Positions 1 to 5,626 of a DNA stretch of 7,944 nucleotides are shown here, one piece after another. Source of the stretch: Caryophanales bacterium UBA4869 (lineage in GTDB: Bacteria; Bacillota_I; Bacilli_A; RFN20; CAG-288). Position numbers and translations under genes: made by a program. Location of the stretch: positions 3,366-11,309 of the forward strand of contig DHDT01000014.1 of assembly GCA_002399505.1 (NCBI GenBank), given 5' to 3'. Each line of letters begins with the position of its first letter. The first letter of the stretch is position 1. The notes beneath the pieces are model-generated. The model worked only from the letters and a program-made list of their open reading frames with translations, ran no database searches and was not told the DNA's origin.

Positions 1-561
1 GACTATCCTCAAGAGTACTATCAGGAATTTGCTCCTCTGCTTTCCTTTGTCACCAAACAGGATATGGACCTTATCAAAGAAAGCACCCCGGATGACATCT
101 ATATCAATATCTATACCGGAAGAGATATCCACGTTGAAAAAGACAAGACTGTCAGAATCATCGAAGATGACAGAAAAGAAGATCAGACTTCCTTCAATTG
201 GCTGAAAGTGAAACCGGAATCTCTTTATTACGCCGTCAAGTATGCCTTCAGACGTTATCAGAAACCGGTATATATCTCAGAAAACGGCGTTCCTTACGAA
301 GACACAAGAGAAGATAACCGGGTTCACGATGAGAAAAGAACTGAATTCATCAAAAGATACCTGGAACAATTAGACAAAGCCAGAAAAGAAGGAATCCCTG
401 TCAAAGGCTACTATTACTGGTCCTTAGAAGATAACTTCGAATGGGCCTTTGGCTATACGAAGAGATTCGGTCTTGTCTATATCGATTATCAAGACGATCT
501 CAGGAGAATCAAAAAAGACTCGTTCTACGCTTATCAGAGAATCATCAAAGAAGCGAAATAA
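1..561 (+). CDS. Family 1 glycoside hydrolase (beta-glucosidase-like), C-terminal part
   Basis: The reading frame is open from the first base, so the start lies outside the window; 186 residues remain of a family that usually has about 450-480. GH1 enzymes are cytoplasmic retaining beta-glycosidases with a (beta/alpha)8 barrel. The nucleophile motif YISENGVP is visible, with its Glu codon at 280-282 (residue 94 of the fragment). The late signature WSLEDNFEWAFGYTKRFGLVY follows near residues 140-160. The FEW segment is typical of enzymes acting on unphosphorylated beta-glucosides. 6-phospho-beta-glucosidases usually have a Ser/Lys/Tyr phosphate-binding set there, so I infer a beta-glucosidase or related beta-glycosidase. 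The acid/base Glu (NEP motif) would lie upstream of the window and cannot be checked. The gene ends in TAA and converges on a LacI-type regulator, which may or may not control it. Confidence 0.9.
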   Translation, partial: DYPQEYYQEFAPLLSFVTKQDMDLIKESTPDDIYINIYTGRDIHVEKDKTVRIIEDDRKEDQTSFNWLKVKPESLYYAVKYAFRRYQKPVYISENGVPYEDTREDNRVHDEKRTEFIKRYLEQLDKARKEGIPVKGYYYWSLEDNFEWAFGYTKRFGLVYIDYQDDLRRIKKDSFYAYQRIIKEAK

Positions 562-564
562 CAA

Positions 565-598
565 AAAAAGGTGAAGCTGACTTTAGCTCCACCTTTTT
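565..598. terminator. Bidirectional intrinsic terminator between GH1 and lacI-type gene
   Basis: An inverted repeat pairs 565-578 with 585-598 around a six-base loop. The GC-rich core is GGTG-AGCT/AGCT-CACC with an A run on one side and a T run on the other, so it can end transcription from both directions. Position 574/589 is an A.C mismatch on the + strand but a G.U pair on the - strand, so it should be somewhat better for the regulator gene. It lies between two convergent stop codons, exactly where a shared terminator is expected. Confidence 0.85.
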
Positions 599-599
599 G

Positions 600-1598
600 T
601 TATTTGACTGTTTCGCCTTTTTGAATATGGCCTTCAGCATAGACGACTTTAGGAATAAAGGTCTGAGGATGCTCGATTCTGTCGATCAAATTAAGAGCTG
701 CCTCTTTTCCAAGGGCATCTGAATTCTGCACATAAGTCGTAAAACTCGGTCGATATAAAGTTGAAATTTCAACGCCATCATAACCGACGACGGAAATGTC
801 TTCCGGTACACGGTATCCCATCTGAGCCAAGGCTGTGATGCCTCCCAGAAGTGAAATATCATCAGGATAGAAGATTACAGATGGTAAATCTGAGGTGGCT
901 AAGAGAGCTTTGGTGGCACGTCCAGATGCTTTAGGATCATGGAATTGCGCAGCTATCAGATAATTGCTGTTGACTTGTAAGCCCATATCTTCCATGCCTT
1001 TATAGAAGCCGGCAAGTCTCTTTCTGGTAACATCAGTATTCTCACCGTGGATATAGGCGATTTTCTTATGTCCCAAAGAAGCGACATATTTGACCAGTTT
1101 TTCAGTTCCGTCAGTATTATCGGACATGATTGCCGTCGCAGAATTATAGATGTAATCGATAGTGACAGTCGGCAATGAACTATTAGCCAGTTCGATGACT
1201 TCCGGATTCTTGAAATCTTCTGAGACGACGATGACTCCGTCCATGCTGTGGTAGTTAGCTAACTGCAGATAAGTCATGTTGTTGTTTTTGGTCTTAGAAA
1301 GAAAAGTTATGTAATAACCTAAGGACTCGGCTTCGACTTTCAAAGAATCTAAAATCGCAGAAAAATACTCGTGACGAAGACCGCCAGCGGTCGGGTCAGA
1401 GAAAATAACACCGATTGAATATGATTTTTTCATCTTCAAAGCTCGGGCGTTGGCATTAGGGACATATCCCATTCTTTCGGCTTCTGCTTTGATTCTCTTT
1501 ATTGTCTCTGGACTCAATTCAGAGGAATCGTGTAGGGCTTTGCTGACTGTGGCAATGGAGGTAGAGCATTTTTCAGCTATATCTTTTATCTTTACCAT
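600..1598 (-). CDS. LacI-family transcriptional regulator
   Basis: This 332-residue protein has the full length and layout of a LacI/GalR repressor. The N-terminal helix-turn-helix spans about residues 3-25 (IKDIAEKCSTSIATVSKAL). A hinge helix follows at about 47-57 (NANARALK), then a periplasmic-binding-protein-like effector domain beginning SIGVIF near residue 61 and including VVGYDG near its end. The start is supported by AGGAGGGG at 1603-1610, six bases from the ATG when measured from AGGAGG. Such proteins bind palindromic operators as dimers and respond to a sugar or sugar phosphate; the ligand cannot be read from this sequence. The gene is convergent with a beta-glycosidase gene and divergent from rpsP. 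Palindromes in its own upstream region suggest autoregulation. The family is certain; a link to beta-glucoside use is only inferred from proximity. Confidence 0.93.
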   Translation of the reverse strand: MVKIKDIAEKCSTSIATVSKALHDSSELSPETIKRIKAEAERMGYVPNANARALKMKKSYSIGVIFSDPTAGGLRHEYFSAILDSLKVEAESLGYYITFLSKTKNNNMTYLQLANYHSMDGVIVVSEDFKNPEVIELANSSLPTVTIDYIYNSATAIMSDNTDGTEKLVKYVASLGHKKIAYIHGENTDVTRKRLAGFYKGMEDMGLQVNSNYLIAAQFHDPKASGRATKALLATSDLPSVIFYPDDISLLGGITALAQMGYRVPEDISVVGYDGVEISTLYRPSFTTYVQNSDALGKEAALNLIDRIEHPQTFIPKVVYAEGHIQKGETVK

Positions 1599-1613
1599 TT
1601 TACCCCTCCTCTC

Positions 1614-1621
1614 AAACGTTT
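1614..1621. promoter_or_regulatory. Candidate LacI-family operator in the regulator's 5' leader
   Basis: AAACGTTT is a perfect 8-bp palindrome with a central CG, the hallmark of LacI/GalR-family operators; one outer T/A pair extends it. It lies between the presumed start of transcription (near 1628) and the ribosome binding site of the regulator gene, where a bound repressor would block transcription. Autoregulation is an inference; 8 bp is short and could arise by chance in AT-rich DNA. Confidence 0.45.
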
Positions 1622-1634
1622 AAGCTACAAGAAT

Positions 1635-1663
1635 ATTATACTTTTTCTAAGATAGTAAAACTA
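1635..1663 (-). promoter_or_regulatory. Likely promoter of the LacI-type regulator
   Basis: On the - strand a perfect -10 TATAAT occupies 1640-1635. With a 17-base spacer the -35 position (1663-1658) reads TAGTTT, which is a poor match. The promoter may therefore be weak or depend on upstream AT-rich DNA. A separate TTGACA at 1687-1682 is too far from this -10 to serve it and has no good -10 of its own. Confidence 0.5.
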
Positions 1664-1665
1664 GC

Positions 1666-1681
1666 AAAACGATTACGTTTT
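1666..1681. promoter_or_regulatory. 16-bp palindrome, second candidate operator
   Basis: AAAACG and CGTTTT form perfect 6-bp arms around ATTA. The half-sites share AAACG/CGTTT with the shorter palindrome at 1614-1621, and the two centres are 56 bp apart, flanking the presumed regulator promoter. This fits a two-operator arrangement bound by the LacI-type protein encoded just downstream, but binding is inferred only. Confidence 0.45.
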
Positions 1682-1689
1682 TGTCAAAA

Positions 1690-1713
1690 AACAATCATTT
1701 TCATTAGATTGTT
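1690..1713. repeat. Inverted repeat of unknown role
   Basis: AACAATC and GATTGTT form perfect 7-bp arms around a 10-base AT-rich spacer. It lies upstream of both divergent promoters and is not followed by a T run, so it does not look like a terminator. It could be a binding site for another regulator, or chance in AT-rich DNA. Confidence 0.3.
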
Positions 1714-1768
1714 AATTATATATGTTTTCCACTCTAAATAAGGTGATATCAGTGTTAACATAAATGCC

Positions 1769-1797
1769 TTGACAGACACTCAAAAGAAGTATATACT
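1769..1797 (+). promoter_or_regulatory. Strong housekeeping promoter for rpsP operon
   Basis: A perfect -35 TTGACA (1769-1774), a 17-base spacer and a -10 TATACT (1792-1797, one mismatch from TATAAT) give a near-consensus sigma-A promoter. Transcription should start near 1804, leaving a leader of about 33 bases before the rpsP ATG. A strong promoter suits a ribosomal protein gene. Confidence 0.85.
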
Positions 1798-1821
1798 TTC
1801 TCATGTCAAAACCAAATTAAT

Positions 1822-1826
1822 GGGGG
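1822..1826 (+). promoter_or_regulatory. Unusual ribosome binding site of rpsP
   Basis: The only purine-rich stretch at suitable distance is GGGGG followed by AAA, ending 10 bases before the ATG. It departs from the AAGGAGG form used by ffh, the membrane gene and the regulator. It can still pair with the anti-Shine-Dalgarno CCUCC using one G.U pair. Confidence 0.55.
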
Positions 1827-1836
1827 AAATTATACC

Positions 1837-2292
1837 ATGGTTAAAATCAGATTATCCAGAATCGGAAGAAATGATCTTCCTTTCTACAGAATCGTCGTCT
1901 CCGATTCCAGAAAGACCACCAGAGCCGCTAACTTAGCTGACTTAGGCTCTTATGATCCTAGAAGCGAGAAGTTCAGTTTAAATGAAGAAGAAGCTCTCAA
2001 GTGGCTCAATGCCGGTGCAATTCCTTCTGATTCCGTCAAGACTCTTCTCTCTAAGAAGGGTGTTATGAAGAAGTATGCCGAAGCCAAGGTTGCTGCCCGT
2101 AAGGAATTAAATTCCAAGAAGGACAAGAAGGCTAAGAATCCTGATACTCATAAGAAGGCCAAGAATGCCGCTAAGAAGGCTGACAAGGCTGCTGCCGCCA
2201 AGAAGTTTGCCGACAATGCCGCTAGCCATCCTGCCAAGAAAGCCGAAGAAGCTCCCGTTGAAGCTGCCGCCGACAACACTGAGGCTAAGTAA
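1837..2292 (+). CDS. rpsP: 30S ribosomal protein S16 with long Lys/Ala-rich tail
   Basis: S16 binds 16S rRNA and is needed for 30S assembly. The N-terminal core is clear: MVKIRLSRIGRNDLPFYRIV at the start, LGSYDP at 36-41, and EEALKWLNAGAIPSDSVKTL at about 51-70 with the usual GA-PSDTV-type turn. The family is usually 80-100 residues, but this one has 151. From about residue 88 it continues as a low-complexity Lys/Ala tail with a repeated KKAKN, probably disordered or helical and able to contact RNA. The usual PRDGRFIE-like segment after DSR is replaced by TTRAANLAD. Of 27 Lys codons 25 are AAG, suggesting high-expression codon bias. It is the first gene of an operon driven by the promoter at 1769, and khpA starts two bases after its stop. 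Confidence 0.95.
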   Translation: MVKIRLSRIGRNDLPFYRIVVSDSRKTTRAANLADLGSYDPRSEKFSLNEEEALKWLNAGAIPSDSVKTLLSKKGVMKKYAEAKVAARKELNSKKDKKAKNPDTHKKAKNAAKKADKAAAAKKFADNAASHPAKKAEEAPVEAAADNTEAK

Positions 2293-2294
2293 CA

Positions 2295-2594
2295 ATGGAT
2301 ACCGGTACTAACCTCGATCTCACCGAAGATATCCGTTCGCTCATCGAACCCTTGGTTAGCAAACCTGAGGCTATCATGGTCAAAAGAACTGATAAGCCTG
2401 AAGACTTGGGAAAGAAAGAGCAGAACTACCTCATCCTCTGTGAGAAGGACGACTTAGGAAAACTTATCGGTCGTCATGGTGTCATCTCTGATTCCATCCG
2501 TACCCTTCTCAATGTTTCCATCAAGAACATGAGAAAAAAGGTTCATCTTCGTTTTGAATCCTTTGATGAATTCAACGAAGGTTCCAGCAAGTAA
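2295..2594 (+). CDS. khpA: KH-domain RNA-binding protein (KhpA/YlqC type)
   Basis: This 99-residue protein carries a single type II KH domain with the nucleic-acid-binding GxxG loop in GKLIGRHG (residues 55-62), preceded by YLILCEKDDL and followed by ISDSIRTLLN, as in KhpA/YlqC. In Gram-positive relatives KhpA binds RNA, pairs with KhpB/Jag and affects cell division and elongation. Its place between rpsP and rimM matches the Bacillus rpsP-ylqC-ylqD-rimM-trmD order, here without ylqD. It is slightly longer than the usual 75-90 residues, with extra N-terminal residues. The start lies two bases after the rpsP stop, with a weak GAGG at 2281-2284 inside rpsP, so translation is probably coupled. 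A hairpin follows its stop. Confidence 0.88.
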   Translation: MDTGTNLDLTEDIRSLIEPLVSKPEAIMVKRTDKPEDLGKKEQNYLILCEKDDLGKLIGRHGVISDSIRTLLNVSIKNMRKKVHLRFESFDEFNEGSSK

Positions 2595-2600
2595 AAAGAT

Positions 2601-2620
2601 AGGGGAGCATTTGCTCCCCT
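2601..2620 (+). terminator. Hairpin between khpA and rimM, probable partial terminator
   Basis: AGGGGAGCA and TGCTCCCCT are perfect 9-bp arms (practically an 8-bp stem with a four-base loop), followed by GTTTCTTTCT. The stem is GC-rich and strong, but the T run is broken, which suggests incomplete termination. It starts seven bases after the khpA stop and ends 12 bases before the rimM ribosome binding site. It would lower rimM-trmD transcription relative to rpsP, or protect the 3' end of an rpsP-khpA message. Confidence 0.75.
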
Positions 2621-2644
2621 GTTTCTTTCTATAAAGGAGAATAT

Positions 2645-3139
2645 ATGCCAGTAAAGAAAATAGGACATATTGTTAATACATACGGAATTAAAGGACAGCT
2701 TAAAGTCTCAGTGACTTCTTCGACTGCCGAAAACCGTTTTGCAGTCTGAAAGAAAATTACCATCAACGATCAGTCTAACAAAGAAACTAAGTACACTATC
2801 AAATCTGAAATGGTCAAGAACAACAGAATTGTTGCCATTGGCTTAGAAGGTTTCGATGACATCAATCAGGTAACCTGGATGATAGGACGCGATATCTTCG
2901 CTCAGGTTCAGGCACCTAAGGGAACTTTCTTTTACGATGACTTAGTCGGAATGAAAGTCTTATCCTCAAAAGGGGATGAAATAGGTGCAGTCACCACCGT
3001 CGTCAAGATGCCGGCCGGCGATTATCTTTTAGTTGAGAACTTCTATATTCCTTTCAAACAAGATCTTTTCATCAAAGAAATCGATTCTGAGAACAAGGTC
3101 ATCACTCTTACAGATTTAGGAACAGAAACCTGTAAGTAA
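2645..3139 (+). pseudogene. rimM: Ribosome maturation factor RimM, interrupted by in-frame TGA
   Basis: RimM binds S19 and assists maturation of the 30S head. The frame opens at an ATG preceded by AAAGGAG (2633-2639) and encodes the typical N-terminus (KKIGHIVNTYGIKGQLKV). It reaches TGA at codon 35 (2747-2749) and then continues in the same frame to TAA with a normal RimM sequence. The PRC-barrel is near residues 92-160 (KGTFFYDDLVGMKV, GDEIGAV). The total of 164 codons is the normal family length, so nothing but this codon is missing. Relatives commonly have Gly there (a pattern like RYKPGNTL), and GGA to TGA is one base. The first ATG after the stop (2810, codon 56) has no ribosome binding site. 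It could be a true nonsense mutation, a sequencing or assembly error, or stop readthrough. The product identity is firm; functionality is unknown. Confidence 0.85.
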
Positions 3140-3918
3140 TGAAAATTACGATACTTACCATCTTTCCTTCTTTCTATCAAGAGTTTATCAAATCATCAAT
3201 AATAGGAAGAGCCATATCCAAAGGAATAGTCGAAATAAACATCGTCAATATCAGAGACTATTCTCTCGACAAGAATCATCGGGTAGACGATCATCCTATC
3301 GGCGGAGGAGCCGGTCTCATCATGAGACTGGAACCTCTTTTGGATTGTCTTAAAGCCAACACCACTTCCAATACCTACAAGATCACTATGGGTCCAAAGG
3401 GTCATACCTATACCCAAGACGATGCCAAAAGACTGTCGAAGATGGATGAAATCTGTCTAATCTGCGGTCACTACGAAGGCATCGACTGCCGCTTCAGCGA
3501 TTATGTCGATGAAGAACTGTCAATCGGAGACTTCATCCTGACCGGCGGTGAAATACCAGCTATGGCCATTGCTGATTCAATTGTTCGCCTATTGAAAGGC
3601 TCAATCGCCGATGACTCTACTAAAGAAGAATCATTTAACGATGGGGTTTTAGAATATCCTCAATATACCTATCCCAAAGAATATGACGGCAAAAAGATAC
3701 CGGATATTCTTTTCTGCGGAAATCATCAGATCATCGATGATTATCACCGAAAAGAGGCCTTGAAGGAAACCCTGGTCAAAAGGCCTGATTTATTTAAAAA
3801 TATAACTTATACTAAAAAAGACGCCACTTTTATCGATGAGATAAAAACAGGAAAGAATTCTTCAGATTCAGAAAAAGTAAAAGAAGCTATCCAAAAAGGA
3901 AAGAAGTTTATCAAATAA
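3139..3918 (+). CDS. trmD: tRNA (guanine37-N1)-methyltransferase
   Basis: TrmD methylates G37 of tRNAs using S-adenosylmethionine and prevents +1 frameshifting; it is usually essential. The 259-residue protein shows IRDYSLDKNHRVDDHPIGGG (38-57), ICGHYEGID (108-116), the trefoil-knot SAM segment SIGDFILTGGE (128-138), LEYPQYTYP (171-179) and the C-terminal RPDL. Arg150 matches the conserved Arg154 of the E. coli enzyme. At the position of catalytic Asp169 (EDSF in E. coli) this protein has Glu164 (EESF). Other departures include YTYP for YTRP and KGS for PGV. The ATG overlaps the rimM TAA by one base (TAATG). The nearest purine-rich motif, AGGAA at 3118-3122, is 16 bases away, so translation is probably coupled to rimM. 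rplS, the usual next gene, is absent; ffh converges instead. Confidence 0.95.
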   Translation: MKITILTIFPSFYQEFIKSSIIGRAISKGIVEINIVNIRDYSLDKNHRVDDHPIGGGAGLIMRLEPLLDCLKANTTSNTYKITMGPKGHTYTQDDAKRLSKMDEICLICGHYEGIDCRFSDYVDEELSIGDFILTGGEIPAMAIADSIVRLLKGSIADDSTKEESFNDGVLEYPQYTYPKEYDGKKIPDILFCGNHQIIDDYHRKEALKETLVKRPDLFKNITYTKKDATFIDEIKTGKNSSDSEKVKEAIQKGKKFIK

Positions 3919-3935
3919 AACATTCAAAGCTTCTT
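3901..3935. terminator. Weak hairpin at trmD/ffh convergent junction
   Basis: AAGAAGTTT (3901-3909, end of trmD) can pair with AAGCTTCTT (3927-3935), nine pairs with one G.U on the + strand, around a 17-base loop. It is AT-rich, has a large loop and lacks a clean T run on the + strand. It is the only candidate between these convergent genes, and I do not consider it a convincing terminator. Confidence 0.25.
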
Positions 3936-3956
3936 ATTTAAATTGCTTAGTCAGAT

Positions 3957-5297
3957 TTAATGTCTTCCCATCAGCATTTTTATCATAGCTGGATTGTTTT
4001 TCATCATCTTCATCTGATCGGACATGTTGTCATAGGCCTTAAGAACCTTATTGACATCAGCAGCCGAAGTACCGGAACCATTTGCGATTCTCAGTTTTCT
4101 GCTGGCTTTGATCATATTAGGTTTCTTTCTTTCTTCACGAGTCATCGAACTGATAATGACCTCAATCTGCTTCATAAAGGACTGAGCCTGATCAGTCTGT
4201 TCATCGCTGACTTTGGGTGCGCCAGGCATGAGACGAATCAATTTTCCCAAAGGTCCCATCTTGCTGATCTGTTTCATCATGGAGAGCATATCAGTCAAAT
4301 CGAACTGACCCTGAGCCATACGGCGACTGGTTTTTTCAGCCTGTTTCTCATCGATCTTTCCCTGTAGCTCTTCGACTAAGGAGACAATGTCTCCCATGCC
4401 CAAGATTCGGTCAGCCATACGATCAGGATAGAAGTTCTCGAGATCATCTATTTTCTCACCGACACCGGCGTATTTGATTGGCAGACCAGTGAGTTTTTTG
4501 ATGGATAAGGCAGCACCGCCTCTGGAGTCACCGTCAAGTTTAGTCATGATGAGACCGGTGATCTTGATTTCTTTGGCAAAAGTAAGAGCGACGTTGGTAG
4601 CGTTCTGGCCGGCCATCGCGTCAACTGTCAATAAGGTCTCATCGATATTGACGGCTTTCTGAAGATCTTTAAGCTCCTGCATCAGCTTCTCATCGATTTC
4701 CAATCGTCCGGCTGTATCGAGAATCAGAATATCATACTTTTCGTCAGTGGCTTTTTTATAAGCGGCTCTGGCGATATCGATGACGGCAGTTGAATTCCTG
4801 TCGGAATAAGTATTGACGGCCGGATTGCATTTCAAGCCCAGATTCGTAAGCTGATCAATAGCAGCGGGACGATAGACGTCCAAGGCACCTAAAAGTACTT
4901 TCTTGTGATTCTTGTTCTGGAAGAGATTGGCAAGCTTGGCGGCACTGGTTGTCTTACCAGTACCATTAAGACCAACCATCATGACCACGGTCGTCTTATG
5001 ATCAAGACGGAAGGGAATGTCGTTATCGCCATCACCTAAAAGCTTAGTCATCTTATCGTGGACGATCTTGACGAACATATTGCCAGGAGATACCTTGTCT
5101 AGGACCTTCTGACCAATAGCATCTTCTTTGACTTCTTTGACAAAGTCATTGACGACATCATAATTGACATCAGCTTCCAAAAGTGCCTTTCTGACTTCCT
5201 GAAGAGCTTCGTCAACGTTTTTCTCAGTCAGAGTAGCCTGACCGCGGATTTTCTTGAACAGATGACCTAAACGATCGCTTAATGCTTCAAATGCCAT
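3957..5297 (-). CDS. ffh: Signal recognition particle protein Ffh (SRP54)
   Basis: Ffh binds SRP RNA and signal sequences of nascent chains and hands ribosomes to FtsY at the membrane, hydrolysing GTP. At 446 residues it has normal length. The order is an N domain (1-~95), a G domain with GLNGTGKTT (109-117), DVYRPAA (140-146), DTAGR (194-198) and TKLDGDSRGG (252-261), then a Met-rich M domain from about 300. The SRP RNA-binding helix-turn-helix SRKLRIANGSGT is at 399-410. In the P-loop, Asn replaces the usual Gln (GLQGxGKTT). The start is fixed by AAAGGAG at 5307-5313, nine bases upstream. It overlaps the ylxM end by 11 bases and is the last gene of the operon, ending 38 bases from trmD. Confidence 0.97.
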   Translation of the reverse strand: MAFEALSDRLGHLFKKIRGQATLTEKNVDEALQEVRKALLEADVNYDVVNDFVKEVKEDAIGQKVLDKVSPGNMFVKIVHDKMTKLLGDGDNDIPFRLDHKTTVVMMVGLNGTGKTTSAAKLANLFQNKNHKKVLLGALDVYRPAAIDQLTNLGLKCNPAVNTYSDRNSTAVIDIARAAYKKATDEKYDILILDTAGRLEIDEKLMQELKDLQKAVNIDETLLTVDAMAGQNATNVALTFAKEIKITGLIMTKLDGDSRGGAALSIKKLTGLPIKYAGVGEKIDDLENFYPDRMADRILGMGDIVSLVEELQGKIDEKQAEKTSRRMAQGQFDLTDMLSMMKQISKMGPLGKLIRLMPGAPKVSDEQTDQAQSFMKQIEVIISSMTREERKKPNMIKASRKLRIANGSGTSAADVNKVLKAYDNMSDQMKMMKNNPAMIKMLMGRH

Positions 5298-5625
5298 GTG
5301 AGATTTCTCCTTTCATCCTATGCAGAAGATCTTTGATCTTTGATATATCATCACAGTCCTCAGCCTCATCCATAAGTTCTGAGACCGCCTTTTCTTTTTC
5401 GAGCAAAGACAGCTTTTTTTCATAATCGTCGAGTTCTTTTTCTCCGTTTAGCAAAGAGACAAAGACAGCATTTCGTGAGACTTTGTCATTCTGAGCGATC
5501 TCGCTCAGAGACAGGTCTTCAAGATAGAATGACTTCATTCTTCTCAGAGTCACTTTAGTCAGAAGATTCCCGTAGATGAGAACCAGACTGCTATAGCGGT
5601 TCTTCTTTGATAATCTGTCTTCCAT
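5287..5625 (-). CDS. ylxM: YlxM-family SRP-associated HTH protein
   Basis: YlxM proteins are small sigma-70 region 4-like helix-turn-helix proteins found beside ffh in Gram-positives and reported to affect SRP function. This one has 112 residues. The family-typical segment is MKSFYLEDLSLSEIAQNDKVSRNAVFVSL (about 30-58), followed by an acidic/basic helical C-terminus (KKLSLLEKEKAVSEL). I chose the ATG at 5625 because it gives the normal N-terminus and lies one base after the stop of the membrane gene (TAATATG). The longer frame from 5766 runs through that gene and has an unrelated hydrophobic N-terminus. No purine-rich ribosome binding site precedes it, so translation is probably coupled. It ends in TGA, and reading through would continue more than 60 codons into ffh, which argues that TGA is a stop here. 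Confidence 0.88.
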   Translation of the reverse strand: MEDRLSKKNRYSSLVLIYGNLLTKVTLRRMKSFYLEDLSLSEIAQNDKVSRNAVFVSLLNGEKELDDYEKKLSLLEKEKAVSELMDEAEDCDDISKIKDLLHRMKGEISHGI

Positions 5626-5626
5626 A

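Noticed and set aside
1682..1687. TTGACA on the - strand as the -35 of the LacI-type gene
   Set aside because: It is about 41 bases from the good TATAAT, and no acceptable -10 lies 16-18 bases downstream of it.
1753..1760. TGTTAACA palindrome upstream of the rpsP -35
   Set aside because: Eight bases in AT-rich DNA are easily chance, and nothing around it repeats the motif.
2107..2295. Hydrophobic open frame on the - strand opposite the rpsP tail
   Set aside because: It is a shadow of the Lys/Ala-rich tail (antisense of AAG/GCC repeats gives Leu/Gly-rich sequence), with no ribosome binding site or context.
2747..2749. Selenocysteine at the rimM TGA
   Set aside because: RimM is not a known selenoprotein family, the aligned residue is usually Gly rather than Cys, and I see no SECIS-like hairpin just downstream.
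2645..3139. Genome-wide reassignment of TGA to Trp or Gly
   Set aside because: ylxM and plsX end in TGA at the expected length. The ylxM case is decisive because readthrough would enter ffh for more than 60 codons. The plsX case is weaker, since a TAA follows four codons later. Trp codons counted are all TGG.
2810..3139. A shorter RimM starting at the ATG at 2810 as the real gene
   Set aside because: It lacks the N-terminal RimM domain, has no ribosome binding site, and the upstream in-frame sequence is clearly RimM.
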